DNA of 64,000 bases from positions 216,746,301 to 216,810,300 of the forward strand of contig NC_045428.1 of assembly GCF_902635505.1 (NCBI RefSeq). Reading direction: 5' to 3'. The translations under genes were made by a program, and so were the position numbers. Source of the stretch: Sarcophilus harrisii. Taxonomy: Eukaryota; Chordata; Mammalia; Dasyuromorphia; Dasyuridae. This document shows, piece by piece, positions 22,965-34,300 of the stretch; the stretch's first letter is position 1; each line of letters opens with the position of its first letter. The notes beneath the pieces were generated by a model that had not been told where the DNA came from, made no database searches, and was given only the letters and a program-made list of their open reading frames with translations.

Positions 22965-24239
22965 GTAAGATCGTTTTCTAGATTGACAAGAAAATAAATT
23001 GAATAAAATGGTTTGGTTTCTGCTATGCCTCTAAATGTTTAGCTATCACCTTTCCAACTTTCCACCTTTTCCAACCCTTCTCAGAGTCCTTTTTTAGCTA
23101 TATCCCTGATTTTCATCTATTTCTACAGTTCTCATCTAATGGAGCAAGAACTGTTCTGAGTATGGGCAATTTTGGAGGACCTATTGGAATTCTTGGTCTC
23201 CCACTTCTTCCCATTTCGCTCTACAATCAAAGGGCTCTGATTCACTTTGTCTCAATTTGTACCAGTTACTTAATTTTCAGGCTATGGGACTAAATTGGAC
23301 TTGTTGCTTAAATATCAGAAATGGGGCTAAAATGACACTGAGCCTGTTAAGTTCTGTCTTTAGCAGACACATTGGTGTGTTGGATTCAATCAGAAGAAAC
23401 TATTTGGGGCATTTTTACAGGGTTAACCTACTTGGAGTTCAATATGGAACAAATCACTACTGTGCAGAAGGAAATTTTCTTTCTCCAAAAATAATTAAGA
23501 ACGTCTTATGATATATATGTGACGTCATGAAAACCTTCTATAAATGTCATGTTGGTAGAGAAATTATAGAATTCTCCTTCCTGCTTGAAACCCTCAAGAA
23601 TAATACAAATGGACATGTGTCTGTATTCAAACATGATCTGTTTTTTCTCTGGGTACGGATAACATTGTCCAGTGTATACATCCTTCAGAGTACTCTTGAT
23701 AATTGTATTGCTGATAAAAGCAAAGGCACATTGTGAATAGTTTGTAAACAGGAATTTTCACTTTGCCTGTGTTCATGGTGACCTTTTCCCATTTTTCTGA
23801 GAGTATCCTACTCATCATTTCTACAGGCTCAATAGTATTTCATCATAATGACACATCATCATACATTGGAACTGGAAGCCATGGCTCTAGCTGATGGCTA
23901 GCCTCATTCTCTTAACTCTTTCCGAAGCAAAAGAGCTTCTATAAATATTTTGACTAACTATTTTTTGTTTTTTAAAGTCTCTTTAGGCTACATGCTTGTA
24001 ATAGTGTTGTTAGCCTGCAAGGCTAGACATGATTTTTATACCCTTTTGTCAGGGTGGCATAAATCATAACATTTGGATCACTTTTCCGTTGAAGAACGGC
24101 CTGGCAATGTCGTTAAAGAAACTGACTCAGATATCTTATCTATTTGAAAATGAGGCCTTCATTATATTAATTTACTTCAAAACTTTTTCTTTTTAATACG
24201 CTATTTTCAAAATATAGCAAACATATCATCATTTGTCCT
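22965..24239 (+). other. Downstream intron or 3' flank in unit A
   Basis: Conserved in B and in C (49,791-51,050). Frames at 23,257-23,511 and 23,527-23,736 have no splice context and contain low-complexity translation; 23,527-23,736 is shared by A and B, but C is frameshifted. No gene called. Confidence 0.5.
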
Positions 24240-24623
24240 GCAAAACTTTAGTTCCAATTCTCATTTCACTGCCTGCCTATCCCATACCCTAGACAAGGAA
24301 ACTAAAATATGTGAAATGTACAATCTTTCTATACATATATCCACAGTTATAAGGCCTAACAAGAAAAATCAGATCCAAAAGGAAAACAATGAGAAAGAGA
24401 ACAAAGAACAAGCAAACAATGAAAAAAGTGAAAATATAATATCGATGTTCACATTCAGTTCCCCCATCATCTTCAAAAGAGTCACATCCATCGGAATTGT
24501 CACGTAATTTTGTTGTTGTATACAATAGATTCTTGGTTCAATTTTAATTCCATAGCATCTGTTCATGTGAGTTTCTCCTGCATGACTGAAACCTTTCTGC
24601 TCATCATTTCCTTTAGAATAATA

Positions 24624-25174
24624 ATACTCATTATTGTTCGTTAAGAAAATGACCAACAGGATGATTTCCAGAAAGTCCTGAGAGATTTCATAAGAACTCA
24701 TGCTGAGGAAACGGCGGAATTCAGGAGATCCATATATACTTCAACAACAATACTACATGATGATCAGTTCTGATGGACCTGGCCACCTCAGCAATAGATG
24801 AACCAAATCAGTTCCAATGGCGCAGTAATGAACTGAACCAGCTACACCCAGGGAAAGAACTCTGGGAAATGACTAACAACCATTGCATGGAATTCCCAAT
24901 CCCTATAGTTTTGCCTCCTGCATGTTGACTTCCTTCATCACACTGTACACTCTTTCAGAGTCCGATCTTTTGTATAGCAAAACAACGGTTTGTTCATGTA
25001 TACTCTATTGTATCTAATTTATACTTTAATATATTGAACATCTACTGGTCATCCGTACCATCTAGAGGAGGGAGTGGGGAATGAGGGAAAAAAAATTGGA
25101 GCAAAAGGTTTTGGCAGTTGTCAATGCCAAAATTACCTATGCATATAACTTGTAAATAAAAAAGCTATTAAAAG
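24624..25174 (+). mobile_element. Nested 5'-truncated sense L1 with target-site duplication
   Basis: The insert starts near ATTATTGTTC (24,630) and ends with CTTGTAAATAAAAAAGCTATTAAA. It is bounded by the direct repeat AGAATAATA at 24,615-24,623 and 25,175-25,183. The flanking antisense L1 is continuous once one repeat is removed. This is a textbook target-primed insertion and gives a relative age: host L1 first, insert second, A/B duplication third. The B copy is 41,235-41,781 with the same repeats at 41,224-41,232 and 41,782-41,790. Confidence 0.88.
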
Positions 25175-25213
25175 AGAATAATATTCCATAACAGTCATAT
25201 ACTATAATTTATT

Positions 25214-25430
25214 CAGTTACTCGTCAATTGATAGGCATATCAATCTGAGTTCCTTGCCCATAAATAGAACTGCTACAAACATTTCATCCCAGAAAGATTT
25301 AACAAAGAGAAAAAGCACCTATATCCATCATTTCTTCAGTCACTTGTCAATTGATAGGCATATGACCAATTTCCAGTTCCTTGCGCCTGCAAATAGAACT
25401 GCTACAAACATTTATCCACAGGCATGCTTT
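25214..25430. repeat. Local tandem duplication within antisense L1
   Basis: CAGTTACTCGTCAATTGATA (25,214) recurs as CAGTCACTTGTCAATTGATA (25,337), and ATAGAACTGCTACAAACATT follows both. Period is about 123 bases in A and 127 in B (41,821 and 41,948). Confidence 0.85.
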
Positions 25431-25867
25431 TCCCTTTGCTGTGATGGTTTGAGATATGGCCCAGTAGAGACAGTGCTGATCAAAGGCAGCCACCAATCAT
25501 TATTAGTGTCTCAGTTTCCCCAAATCATCCTCCAAATTCATTATTCTTTCTTGCCATATCTTAGCCAAAATGAGAAGTGGGGAGGGCAAAATAGAATTGA
25601 CTTAATTTGCATTTCTCTGATGACTAGTGATTTAGAGAACTTGTTTATTGAACTAGAAATTGTGTTAATTTCAGCAATTGAAAATTGTTCACTTTTTGAC
25701 CATTGATCAAGTGGAGATCATTGTAATTTGTAAGTAATGATTTTCTTCCCAGGGCATTTGGTATTGCCTTTTCATTGTGGTCACTTTTACTTTGAAAGGA
25801 GTTCTTCTTTTCAGTGAATTGTTGTATATCATTTTTCCATTTGGCTAATTCTGCCTTTTGAGATAAC

Positions 25868-27411
25868 AGTAACAGTAGATACCATTTATCTCCCTGACAT
25901 CACTTTATTGGGAATATACCAGTTGGTGTTTAATATGGAAACAAGTAAAAAAAAAATTATGCTCTAATAAAGTTTCTACTAGTATTCCTTTCTTTGTTCG
26001 AAATCTGGAGAGGACTGGGTTACTTGACAAATTGAGAACATCTGAAAAAAATTCTAGATCACATACTAGAAATTAAAATTGATCAATATGAAGAAAATCT
26101 AGAAATATATCTGCATTGTTTTGATTAGAAAAAGAGTTCAAACCAGAATGTAATGTTTTAAATTAGTTCAGAACCTACCCATAATGAATAGATGCATTCA
26201 ATTCAAAGAAATAGGATACAGATAGTGATAAAGGAGCAAAATATCCAAAAGGACACGCAAGAGAATGATTGATAAGCAGTTGTTGCTGTTATTTAGATGT
26301 CAGTGAATGTAATATGATATGTAGTATTCCACTATAAGGAGGATAATTGAGATAGAAGCCAAAATGCTTAATATTCAAGTCAGGACAATCCCCGGTTAAA
26401 AAACACAGTTGCTTTTCTTGTGCAGAGAAAATGAGATGAAACAGGAAAAGCTGGAAAGGAGTAGAGCTCTGCAACAGAGAGCTGAACAATACCGAATATT
26501 CCTAGAATCATATGCAGAGGTGAGCAGATTTGATTCATGAGTTCTTTCCTTTTTTGTGAATGTTTCTTTCCCCCAATTATATGTAAAAACAATTTTAAAC
26601 TTAGAATGTATTAAAAGTTTTGCTTCCAAATTTTCTTTTTCACCCTTCTCTCTTTCCTGCAATATTAAACAAGTGGTATTAGTTATACATGTGCTGCTAT
26701 ACAGAACATCTTTCCATATTGCTTTTGTTGTGAAAGAAAATATTGACTTCAAAAAAAGTTAAAATTAAGGGAAATATAGTGTGCTTTGATTTGGTTTTAA
26801 ATTCCATCAATTCTTTCTCTGTAAGTGCATGGCATTTTCCATCATGATTCCTTTGGAATTGCCTTGGTTTATTGTATTGCTAAGAATTGCTAAATCTTTC
26901 ATAGTTGAACACTGTACATACAATGTTGCTGTTGCTGTATATGATGTTTTGGTTTTGTTCCCTTCACTTTGTATTGGTTCATGTAATTCTTTCTAAGTTT
27001 TTTTTTTTTTTTTTGAAATCAGCATGGTGATCATTTCTTATAGCACACTAGAAATCTATCAGAATTAAGTAATACAGCATATTTCATTATTTCCCATCTG
27101 ATGGGCATCATTTCAATTTCCAATTCTGCACTCTTATGAAAATATAAAAAAATTTTTGTTCAAATGTTTCCTTTTCTAACGTTTCCTTTTCTGTTTTATA
27201 AAAAAATCTTTTTAAGAGAAAGACCTAGTAGTGATATTGTTGGATTAAAGAGGATGCAGAGATTTATATTCCTTTATTCTTTCGTAATCTTTGATGATTA
27301 AGGGCATATTTTCACATGATAATCTGTGACTTTGAATTCTCCATCTGAAACCTGTCTGTTCATATGTTTTGAATACTTAGCTACTAGGAAATAACTCCTA
27401 TTGTTATTATA
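25868..27411 (+). repeat. Spacer S between A and B: diverged paralog of L 530-1,200 plus antisense L1
   Basis: The first part (25,900-26,520) aligns with L 550-1,196 at clearly lower identity than A to B. Landmarks shared in order are the CTTTATTG..GGAA..ACCA start, the AAAATTCTAGAAA region, the GA..AAAGCCAA block and the final TTAAAAAACA..GCTTTT before a CAG acceptor. It therefore carries the paralogous exon a (26,426-26,519). The second part (from about 26,545) is the 3' end of an antisense L1 that continues into unit B. Confidence 0.75.
26426..26519 (+). CDS. Candidate exon a of the multi-copy gene, copy S/B
   Basis: 94 bases after GCTTTTCTTGTGCAG and before GAG|GTGAGC. One leading base plus 31 open codons: begins ENEMKQEKLERSRALQQ, ends FLESYAE. 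The heptad-like L/A spacing and E/K/Q/R content point to a coiled coil. Same phases as the L paralog (1,115-1,196) with a whole-codon (12-base) length difference and a matching EM..K start. With B exons c and d downstream it gives the most complete chain (a, c, d) in the window; exon b was not found and antisense L1 occupies that interval. Confidence 0.5.
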
Positions 27412-28440
27412 TCTGATCCAGTTCTCCATATATTTGAGAAATGGGGCCTTTTTTTTTTTTTAAGAGATCCTTGATTGCAAACAAAAATCCCACGTTTTTT
27501 TCTTCTCTAACATCGATTGCATTGGGTTAGATTGTGCAAAATTTTTGTAATTGATATATCCAAAAGTATAAATTTAAATTTCATAGTGCTTTCTTTTTTC
27601 TTTCTTGGTTATAAATTCTGCCTTTTTGCATAGGCTAGACCAATAACTCTTCCTTGCTCCCGTAATTTGTTTATGATATCTCCTTTAATGAATCTACCTA
27701 TCCAATTTGTTCCTGATGTTGCTGTAAAGTTTGACATGGTGGTTCATACCTACTCTCTGCCATAGTTTTTTTTAATTTTCCCAGGAGTTTTTGCCTAATG
27801 CTGAATTCTCCTCTGGAAAACTTAGATATTTGGGTTTATTAAACATTATTTATTCTATATAAACTATATAAACACTATAATCAAAAATTATTCCTGTTAA
27901 TTATTGACTTAATCTATTCCAATTATCTGTGAATTTGTTTCTTAGACATTACTAGATTGTTTTCATTATTACTCTTGAAAATATAATATGAAATGTGGTA
28001 TAGCTAGGCCATCTGATTTCACATTTTTTTCATTGATATTGAATTTATTGAAATTCATATGGAAAGAGAAGAACATAGTCTTATTGAGCCAAACATCACA
28101 CTAATGGCGTCTTGTAATGAAAACATCATTGAAATTATTGAATTTGAATAGAATTATTGAAATTATATTCCTATTGGAAATATGTTTTTCCAGATGAGCT
28201 TTGTTATTAATTTTTCTTGCTGCATAAAATAAAATTTTGGTATTGAACAAGGAAATCTATTAAGTTTGAACTGTCATTTTCATTCAATGAGTTCATCATA
28301 CAACTGAGCAAGAAAAATTTTGTAAGTCTTTAGATCTGGCTTTGATATTTATTTTGTAATTGTGTTATTTATTGTTTCTGCATTTGCCTTAAGAAGTAGA
28401 ATCTTCTGTATTTTATAATTTTTATAGTTATTTTATTTTT
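26545..28440 (-). mobile_element. Antisense L1 spanning the S/B junction
   Basis: Antisense tail at 26,570-26,760 (CCCCAATTATATGTAAAAAC; CCAAATTTTCTTTTTCACCC; TGTTGTGAAAGAAAATATTG), 3' UTR and ORF2 end (CCATCTGATGGGCATCATTT), then running into B with TGATCCAGTTCTCCATATAT. It crosses 27,412 without an obvious join, whereas in A the same element starts abruptly at 10,803. Confidence 0.75.
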
Positions 28441-30518
28441 TTTCTTTTTTTGTTTAGATTTTAATAGTATTTTGTTATTTTAAATACATGTAAGCAATGT
28501 TTCTAACATTCATTTTGGGTAAGCCTTTGTGTTCAACATTTTTTCTTCCTTACTTCCTGACCTCCTTCCTCCCTCTCTAAGATAGGAAGCAATCTGATAT
28601 AGGTTAAATATATGCAATCCTTTTAAGCATATTTCAATGCTTATCATGGCGTACAAGAAAAGTCAGACCAATGGGAAGAAAATCATGAGAAAGAAATGCA
28701 AACAAAGAAAAAAATGTTCAATTCACATTCAGTCTCCATGGTCTCTCTCTGAATGTGGATTGTATTTTCCATCTCAAGTATGTCAGAATTTCCTTGGATC
28801 ACCATATTGTTTAGAAGAGCTAGGTCTATCTCAGTTGATCATCACTTAATCTTACTGTTGCTATGTACAATGTTTTCCTGGTTCTTCTCTCTTGACTCAG
28901 CATCATTACATGCATGTTTTTCCTAAAATCGGCCTGTTCATCATTTCTTATAGGAAAATTATGTTCTTTTACTTCTATGTATGACAACTTAAGAGAGCCA
29001 TTCCCTAAATTAATTAAATGTACTCATTTCCCAACTCTTGTCCAACACAAATAGAGCTGTCACAAACATGTTTGTCCATGGAGGTCCTTTTCCTTATTTT
29101 ATTATCTCTTTGAGATTCAGTAGCACTGTGCTATATTAAAGGGGTATTTAAGCTGTTTGACCATAGTTCCCAATTGCTCTCCAAAATGGTTGATCCCAAC
29201 TCCATTAACAATGGGATTCCCCTCCAACATTTGTTGATCACTGTCTTTTCCTGTCATTTTAGCCAATCAAATAGTTAGGAGATGATACCTTGAGTGTTTT
29301 ATTTGCATTTCACTAATCATTTGTGATTTGGAGCATTTTTCATATGACTACAAATATTTTTAAATTTTTTATTGCAGAATTATATCTGCATTTCCTTTGA
29401 TCATGTATAAAGGATGACTTGTGTTCTTATAAATTTGACTCAGTTTTCTATATATTTTAGAAATTAATCCTTTTTCAGAAACACTGACTGTAAAATTGTT
29501 TCATAGCTTTCTGCCTCCCTTCCAAACTTTTCTGCATTGTTTTTTTTCCTGTGCAAAATCTTTTTTCTTGGTTTAATGTATTTAAAACAATCCATTTTGC
29601 ATTTCAGTTTATATTTCATGTGTTTTGTATATTTCATTTTCTTTTCTTATAATTTCTGTATAGTCTTCAATAATCGTTTTCGCAAGACTTTTGTTCCTTA
29701 ATTTTTTCTCTCTCCCTATTACCTCCACCACTTAGAGAGCAAACAATCTGATATAGGTTAAATATGTGCAATCCTTGAAACATATTTCCATATTTTTTCA
29801 TACAGTTAAGAAAATCAAAACAAAAAGAAAAAAATGAAAAAAAAAACAAAAAAACGAAAAAGTGAAAATCCTATTTTTTGATCCAACCTAGTACCATTAG
29901 GCTCTCGTCCTGGGTATTTTTCCATTATTTCCCTTGATGTTTGTGGAAATTTGTTTCTTTGAAATGAATTTAGTTATTATTTTTCTGTGTAAAATATTTT
30001 ATGTAGTGTATTGCTGACAATCTATTATTCTTATTTTGAAGACTAATTGTTTATAATGTTATTGGACCATTATTTACAAGAGAAGAATTAGAAGATATCA
30101 AGGACAAAAGTTTTAATCAGTTTATGGTACATATCAACTTAATCATTAGAGGTTATAACTAAAAGAATTAATTGCTTTTAATTTCTTCATCTTGAAATTG
30201 TTCATACCTTCTCTGCCTATACATTTTTTACTTCAGCACAGATCTGAAATCCCTTGTTCTACTAATTTCTTTATATGATTACCCTTTATTTCTAAAGCAA
30301 GAAGCCATTTGAGTTTTCTTGGACTTTTTCTGGATGTAGTGACATTTTTGTTGTAGTTTATTTTCTTGATTTAATTGTTCTTTTCTGACCTTTGTTGCTG
30401 ATAAATATATATATATATATATATATGCATATAAACACACACGCACACACAGACACACACACACACATATATATGTGAATGGGAGGTTGTATTTATGTAG
30501 GTGTATATATTTGTAATG

Positions 30519-30562
<44 letters not shown>

Positions 30563-31170
30563 TTTTCGTGGTGAAATATGTCAGTTTATTTTATATTCTG
30601 CAGTTTGGTTAAAGCTATTGATTCAAAGAGATTTTTTGTTGTTTCCATATGAAATCTCTAAATATACTATCATATCATCTGCCAAAATGATAGTTTTATT
30701 TCCGCATTTGCAAGTAAAAAAAATTTTGATAGTTTTTGCTTTGTAATATAATTTTACAATTGATATGGTTAGGCCATTATCTAGGTTTTTTTCTTCAGGT
30801 TTTTTCTCCACTAATTTTCTTTTAATCTTGACCTTTTTTTCCCCTTTGACATGAATTCCATTGTCATTTTTTCCTAGCTCTGTCACATAGATTTTGGGGG
30901 TAGTTTAATTATTATGTAATACATTGATATACTAGTTTGGGCAGAATTCTCATTTTTATTATATTGGATCAGCCTTCCCATGAGCATCTGATATATTTTA
31001 AGTTGTTTAGATCTCACTTTATATGTATGAAAAGTGTTTTTGTAGTCTTTTATGGTCTTGACCTGGCAGTTTGCCTCCTAAATAAATTATATTCTTTACA
31101 GTTATTTTCTCTTTCACTCTCTTACTACTGGGTTTTGTTCATGATATAAATAAATGCAGAGTCAAGATAG
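28440..31170 (-). mobile_element. Antisense L1 fragments of unit B
   Basis: Counterparts of 11,835-14,560 in A and almost identical to them. A local patch at 29,760-29,850 differs (an extra repeat of ATATGTGCAATCC and a longer A-rich run), and the microsatellite at 30,404-30,560 has changed type. Confidence 0.8.
30404..30560. repeat. (AT)n-(CA)n and (TG)n microsatellites of unit B
   Basis: 30,404-30,428 is (AT)n; 30,435-30,466 is CA-rich with CGCA and GACA interruptions; 30,521-30,560 is (TG)n, about 40 bases against 28 in A. Because the flanks are nearly identical, these tracts record change since duplication. Confidence 0.95.
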
Positions 31171-31359
31171 TAAAGGCAGGATGGTACCAAGTTTTTCACC
31201 AAAACTCTCAAAGTATATTTACATATTTACTCTATTCAGAAATTTATGGTGCATTCAATTTATGGAATTGAAAACAAAATAGCTTCTTTGGGAAATGTTA
31301 ACATCATCTCCAATTCAGGCTTTCCAGTGATTCTCCCAGATTTCACAAAGAGTACTGAC

Positions 31360-34300
31360 ATATCAGAAATTGTTCTATAACCATTAGCATTTTCTTCCAG
31401 GGAACAAGATGGACAGTTAATGAAACAGGTGAATTCCATTTATTCCAAATGAAAAAGCCAGAGCTAAACAAAAATTTTGACCTCCAAATATAGGACTCAA
31501 GAGAAGCATAAAAGACAAAAAGAACTCTTGAGAACTGTATTTCTGTTATGAGCATACATAGAGCAAGTTATAATATGCTAAAAAAGGGAAGTAGAAGTGG
31601 AAAAGGGATTGTATAAGAAAAAGGGAAAAGGGGAGATAAAAAAGGGGAAATTACATCCTACAAAGAGGCAAAGGAAAGCTATCATATCTGAAGGAATTAA
31701 AGGATGGGGGAGGAACATTGTGTGAATCTTAACTCTCATCAAATTTGGCTCAAAGAGAAAATATGAGACATATTTTGTTTACAGAGAAACTAATCTCACC
31801 TCATTAAAAAGTGGGACAGGAAAAGGGAAAAGGAAAAGAATGGGCTAAATAGAAGGGAATACAGAAAAAATAAGGAAAAAAGTATAAGCAAGGGGGAAGA
31901 ACTCAAAGGCAGTGGGAGGGATTCTAAAGAGGGAGAGCTACAGGAGGCAAGTGGTACCCATAAGTTTAATACTGGGGAGGAGGGTAAAGGGGGGGAAGGA
32001 AAGGAAAAGTATAATTTGGGGATAATAAGATGGCAGTTTTTGGTAGTTTTAACCATAAATGTGAATGGGGTGAACTCTCCCATAAAGCGGAGGCAGATAG
32101 TAGACTGAATCAAAAGGCAGAATCCTACAATATGATGTTTACAGGAAACACATTTAAAGCAGGGTGATGCATACAGAGTAAAAGTAAAAGGCTGGAGCAG
32201 TCTATTATGCTTCAGGTGAAGTAAAAAAAGCAGGGGTAGCCATCCTTATCTCAGATCAAGCAAAAACAAAAATTGACCTAATTAAAAGAGATAATTAAGG
32301 AAACTATATCTTGCTAAAGGGTAGCATAGGCAATGAACCAATATCAATACTAAACATATATGCACCAAGTGGTATAGCATCTACATTCCTAAATGAAAAG
32401 TTACAAGAGAGAATGAGGAATAGTCCACAAAATTAATAAGTAAAAGAGGTAAATAGAATATTAGAAAAGTTAGGTATGATAGATCTTTGGAGAAAACTAA
32501 ATGGATACAGAAAGGAGTACACTTTCTTCTCAGCAGTTCATGGAACCTATACAAAAACTGACCAAATATTAGGGCATAAAGACCTCAAAATTAAATGCAC
32601 AAAGGCAGAAATAATAAATGCATTCTTTTCAGATAACAATGCAATAAAAACTGCATTCAATAAAAAGCTAGGGGACAATAGACCAAAAAGTACCTGGAAA
32701 CTAAATAAATTCATCCTAAAGAATGAATGGGTGAAACAGCAAATCATAGATAAAATAATTTCACCCAAGAGAATGACAACAATGAAACATCATACCAAAA
32801 ATTTTGAGATGCAGCCAAAGCAATAACAAGGGGAAATTTTACATCTCTAGAGGCTTGCTTGAGTGAAATAAAGAGAAGATCAATGAATTTGGCTTGCAAC
32901 TTAAAAAGCTAGAAAAAGAGCAAATTAAAAACCCCCAATCAAATACTCAACTTTAAATTCTAAAATTAAAACGTGAAATTAATAAAATGGAAAGTAAAAA
33001 AAAATTATTCAATTAATAAATAGAACAAAGAGTTTGTTTTTGAAAAAAAAAATATAAACCTTTGGTAAACTTAATTAGAAAAAGGAAAGAGGAAAATCAA
33101 ATTGTTAGTCTTAAAAATGAAAGGGGAGAACTTTCTACCAATGAAGAGGAAATTGGAGCAATAATTAGGAGTTATTTTGACTAATTTTATGACAATAAAT
33201 TTGATAACCTTACGTGAAATGGATGACTACCTTCAAAAATATAGACTGCCCAGATTAACAGAGGAGGGAGCAAATTGCTTAAATAGTCCCATTTTAGAAA
33301 AAAAGAAATAGAATAAGCTATTAATCAACTCCCTAAGAAAAAATCCCCAGAACCAAATGGATTTACATGTGAATTTAACAAACATTCAAAAGAACAAATT
33401 AACTCCATGAGGTGATCTATTTGAAAAATAGGGAATGAAAGTCTCCAACCAATTTTCTTTTATGACACAGATATGGTGCTGATACCTAAACTAGGTAGGT
33501 TGAAACAAAGAGAGAAAATTATAATGCAATCTCCCTAATGAATATTGATGCAAAAATCTTGAATAAAATATTAGCAAATAGATTACAGAAAATCATCCCC
33601 AGGATAGTACATCACATCCAAGTAGGATTTATACCAGGAATGCAGGGCTGGTTCAATATTAGGAAAACTATTAGCGTAATTGACTATATCAATAACCAAA
33701 TTAACCAAAACCATATGATCATCTCAATAGATGCAGAAAAAGCATTTGATAAAATCCAACATCCATTCTTATTAAAAACACTTGAGAGTATAGGAATAAA
33801 TGGACTTTAACTTAAAATAGTCAATAGCATCTAGATAAAACCATCAGTAAGCATCTCATGTAATGGGGATAAACTGGAACCATTCCAATAAGATCAGGAG
33901 TGAAACAAGGTTGCCCACTTTCACCATTACCATTCAATATTATATTAGAAATGCTAGCTTTGGCAATAAGAATTAAGAGATTAAAGGAATTAGAGTAGGT
34001 AATGAGGAAACCAAACTATCATTCTTTGCAGACGATATGATGCTATATTTAGAGAACTTCAGAGATTCTCCTAAAAAGCTATTATAAATAATCCACATCT
34101 TTAGCAAAGTTGCAGGATACAAAATAAACCCACATAAGTCATCAGCATTCTTATCTATCACCAACAAATCCCAAACAGTTAGAGATACAAAGAGAAATTT
34201 CATTTAAAGTAACTGCTGATAGTATAAAACATTTGAGAATCTATCTGCCAAGGGAAAGTCAGGAACTATATGAGAAAAAAATACAAAACACTTTCCACAC

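Larger units (their letters stand above)
10803..25867 (+). repeat. Tandem duplication unit A
   Basis: Matches unit B over its whole length at an offset of about 16.6 kb. The first shared bases are TCTGATCCAGTTCTCC (10,803 and 27,412) and the last are TTTTGAGATAAC (ending 25,867 and 42,468). Long stretches are identical, including the internal L1. Content in order: antisense L1 pieces, a sense L1 (14,750-19,415), exons c and d, then antisense L1 with a nested sense L1 tail. Confidence 0.95.
24240..25867 (-). mobile_element. Antisense L1 3' portion, interrupted by a nested sense L1
   Basis: Antisense tail and 3' UTR at 24,310-24,623 (A-rich AAAAGGAAAACAATGAGAAA, then TTCATGTGAGTTTCTCCTGC, CTGCTCATCATTTCC). 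It resumes at 25,184 with TTCCATAACAGTCATATAC and continues with AATTTATTCAGTTAC, GATAGGCATA, TTGCATTTCTCTGATGACTA up to 25,867, where unit A breaks. In B it runs on past 42,468. Confidence 0.8.

Noticed and set aside
24369-24701. 110-codon minus-strand frame shared by A and B
   Set aside because: It spans an antisense L1 3' UTR and the edge of a nested L1; lost elsewhere.
25254-25706. 150-codon plus-strand frame with a repeated NRTATNI motif
   Set aside because: The repeat is a 123-base tandem duplication within antisense L1; B is frameshifted over the same interval.
26426-26519. Naming the gene family SYCP3/XLR (Cor1 domain)
   Set aside because: The S exon resembles the EEKL..QQ..Q.RI stretch of SYCP3, and VKPSVEE near 22,370 resembles its N-terminus, but coiled-coil residues match by chance easily and the exon order found here (coiled coil before acidic part) is the reverse of SYCP3.
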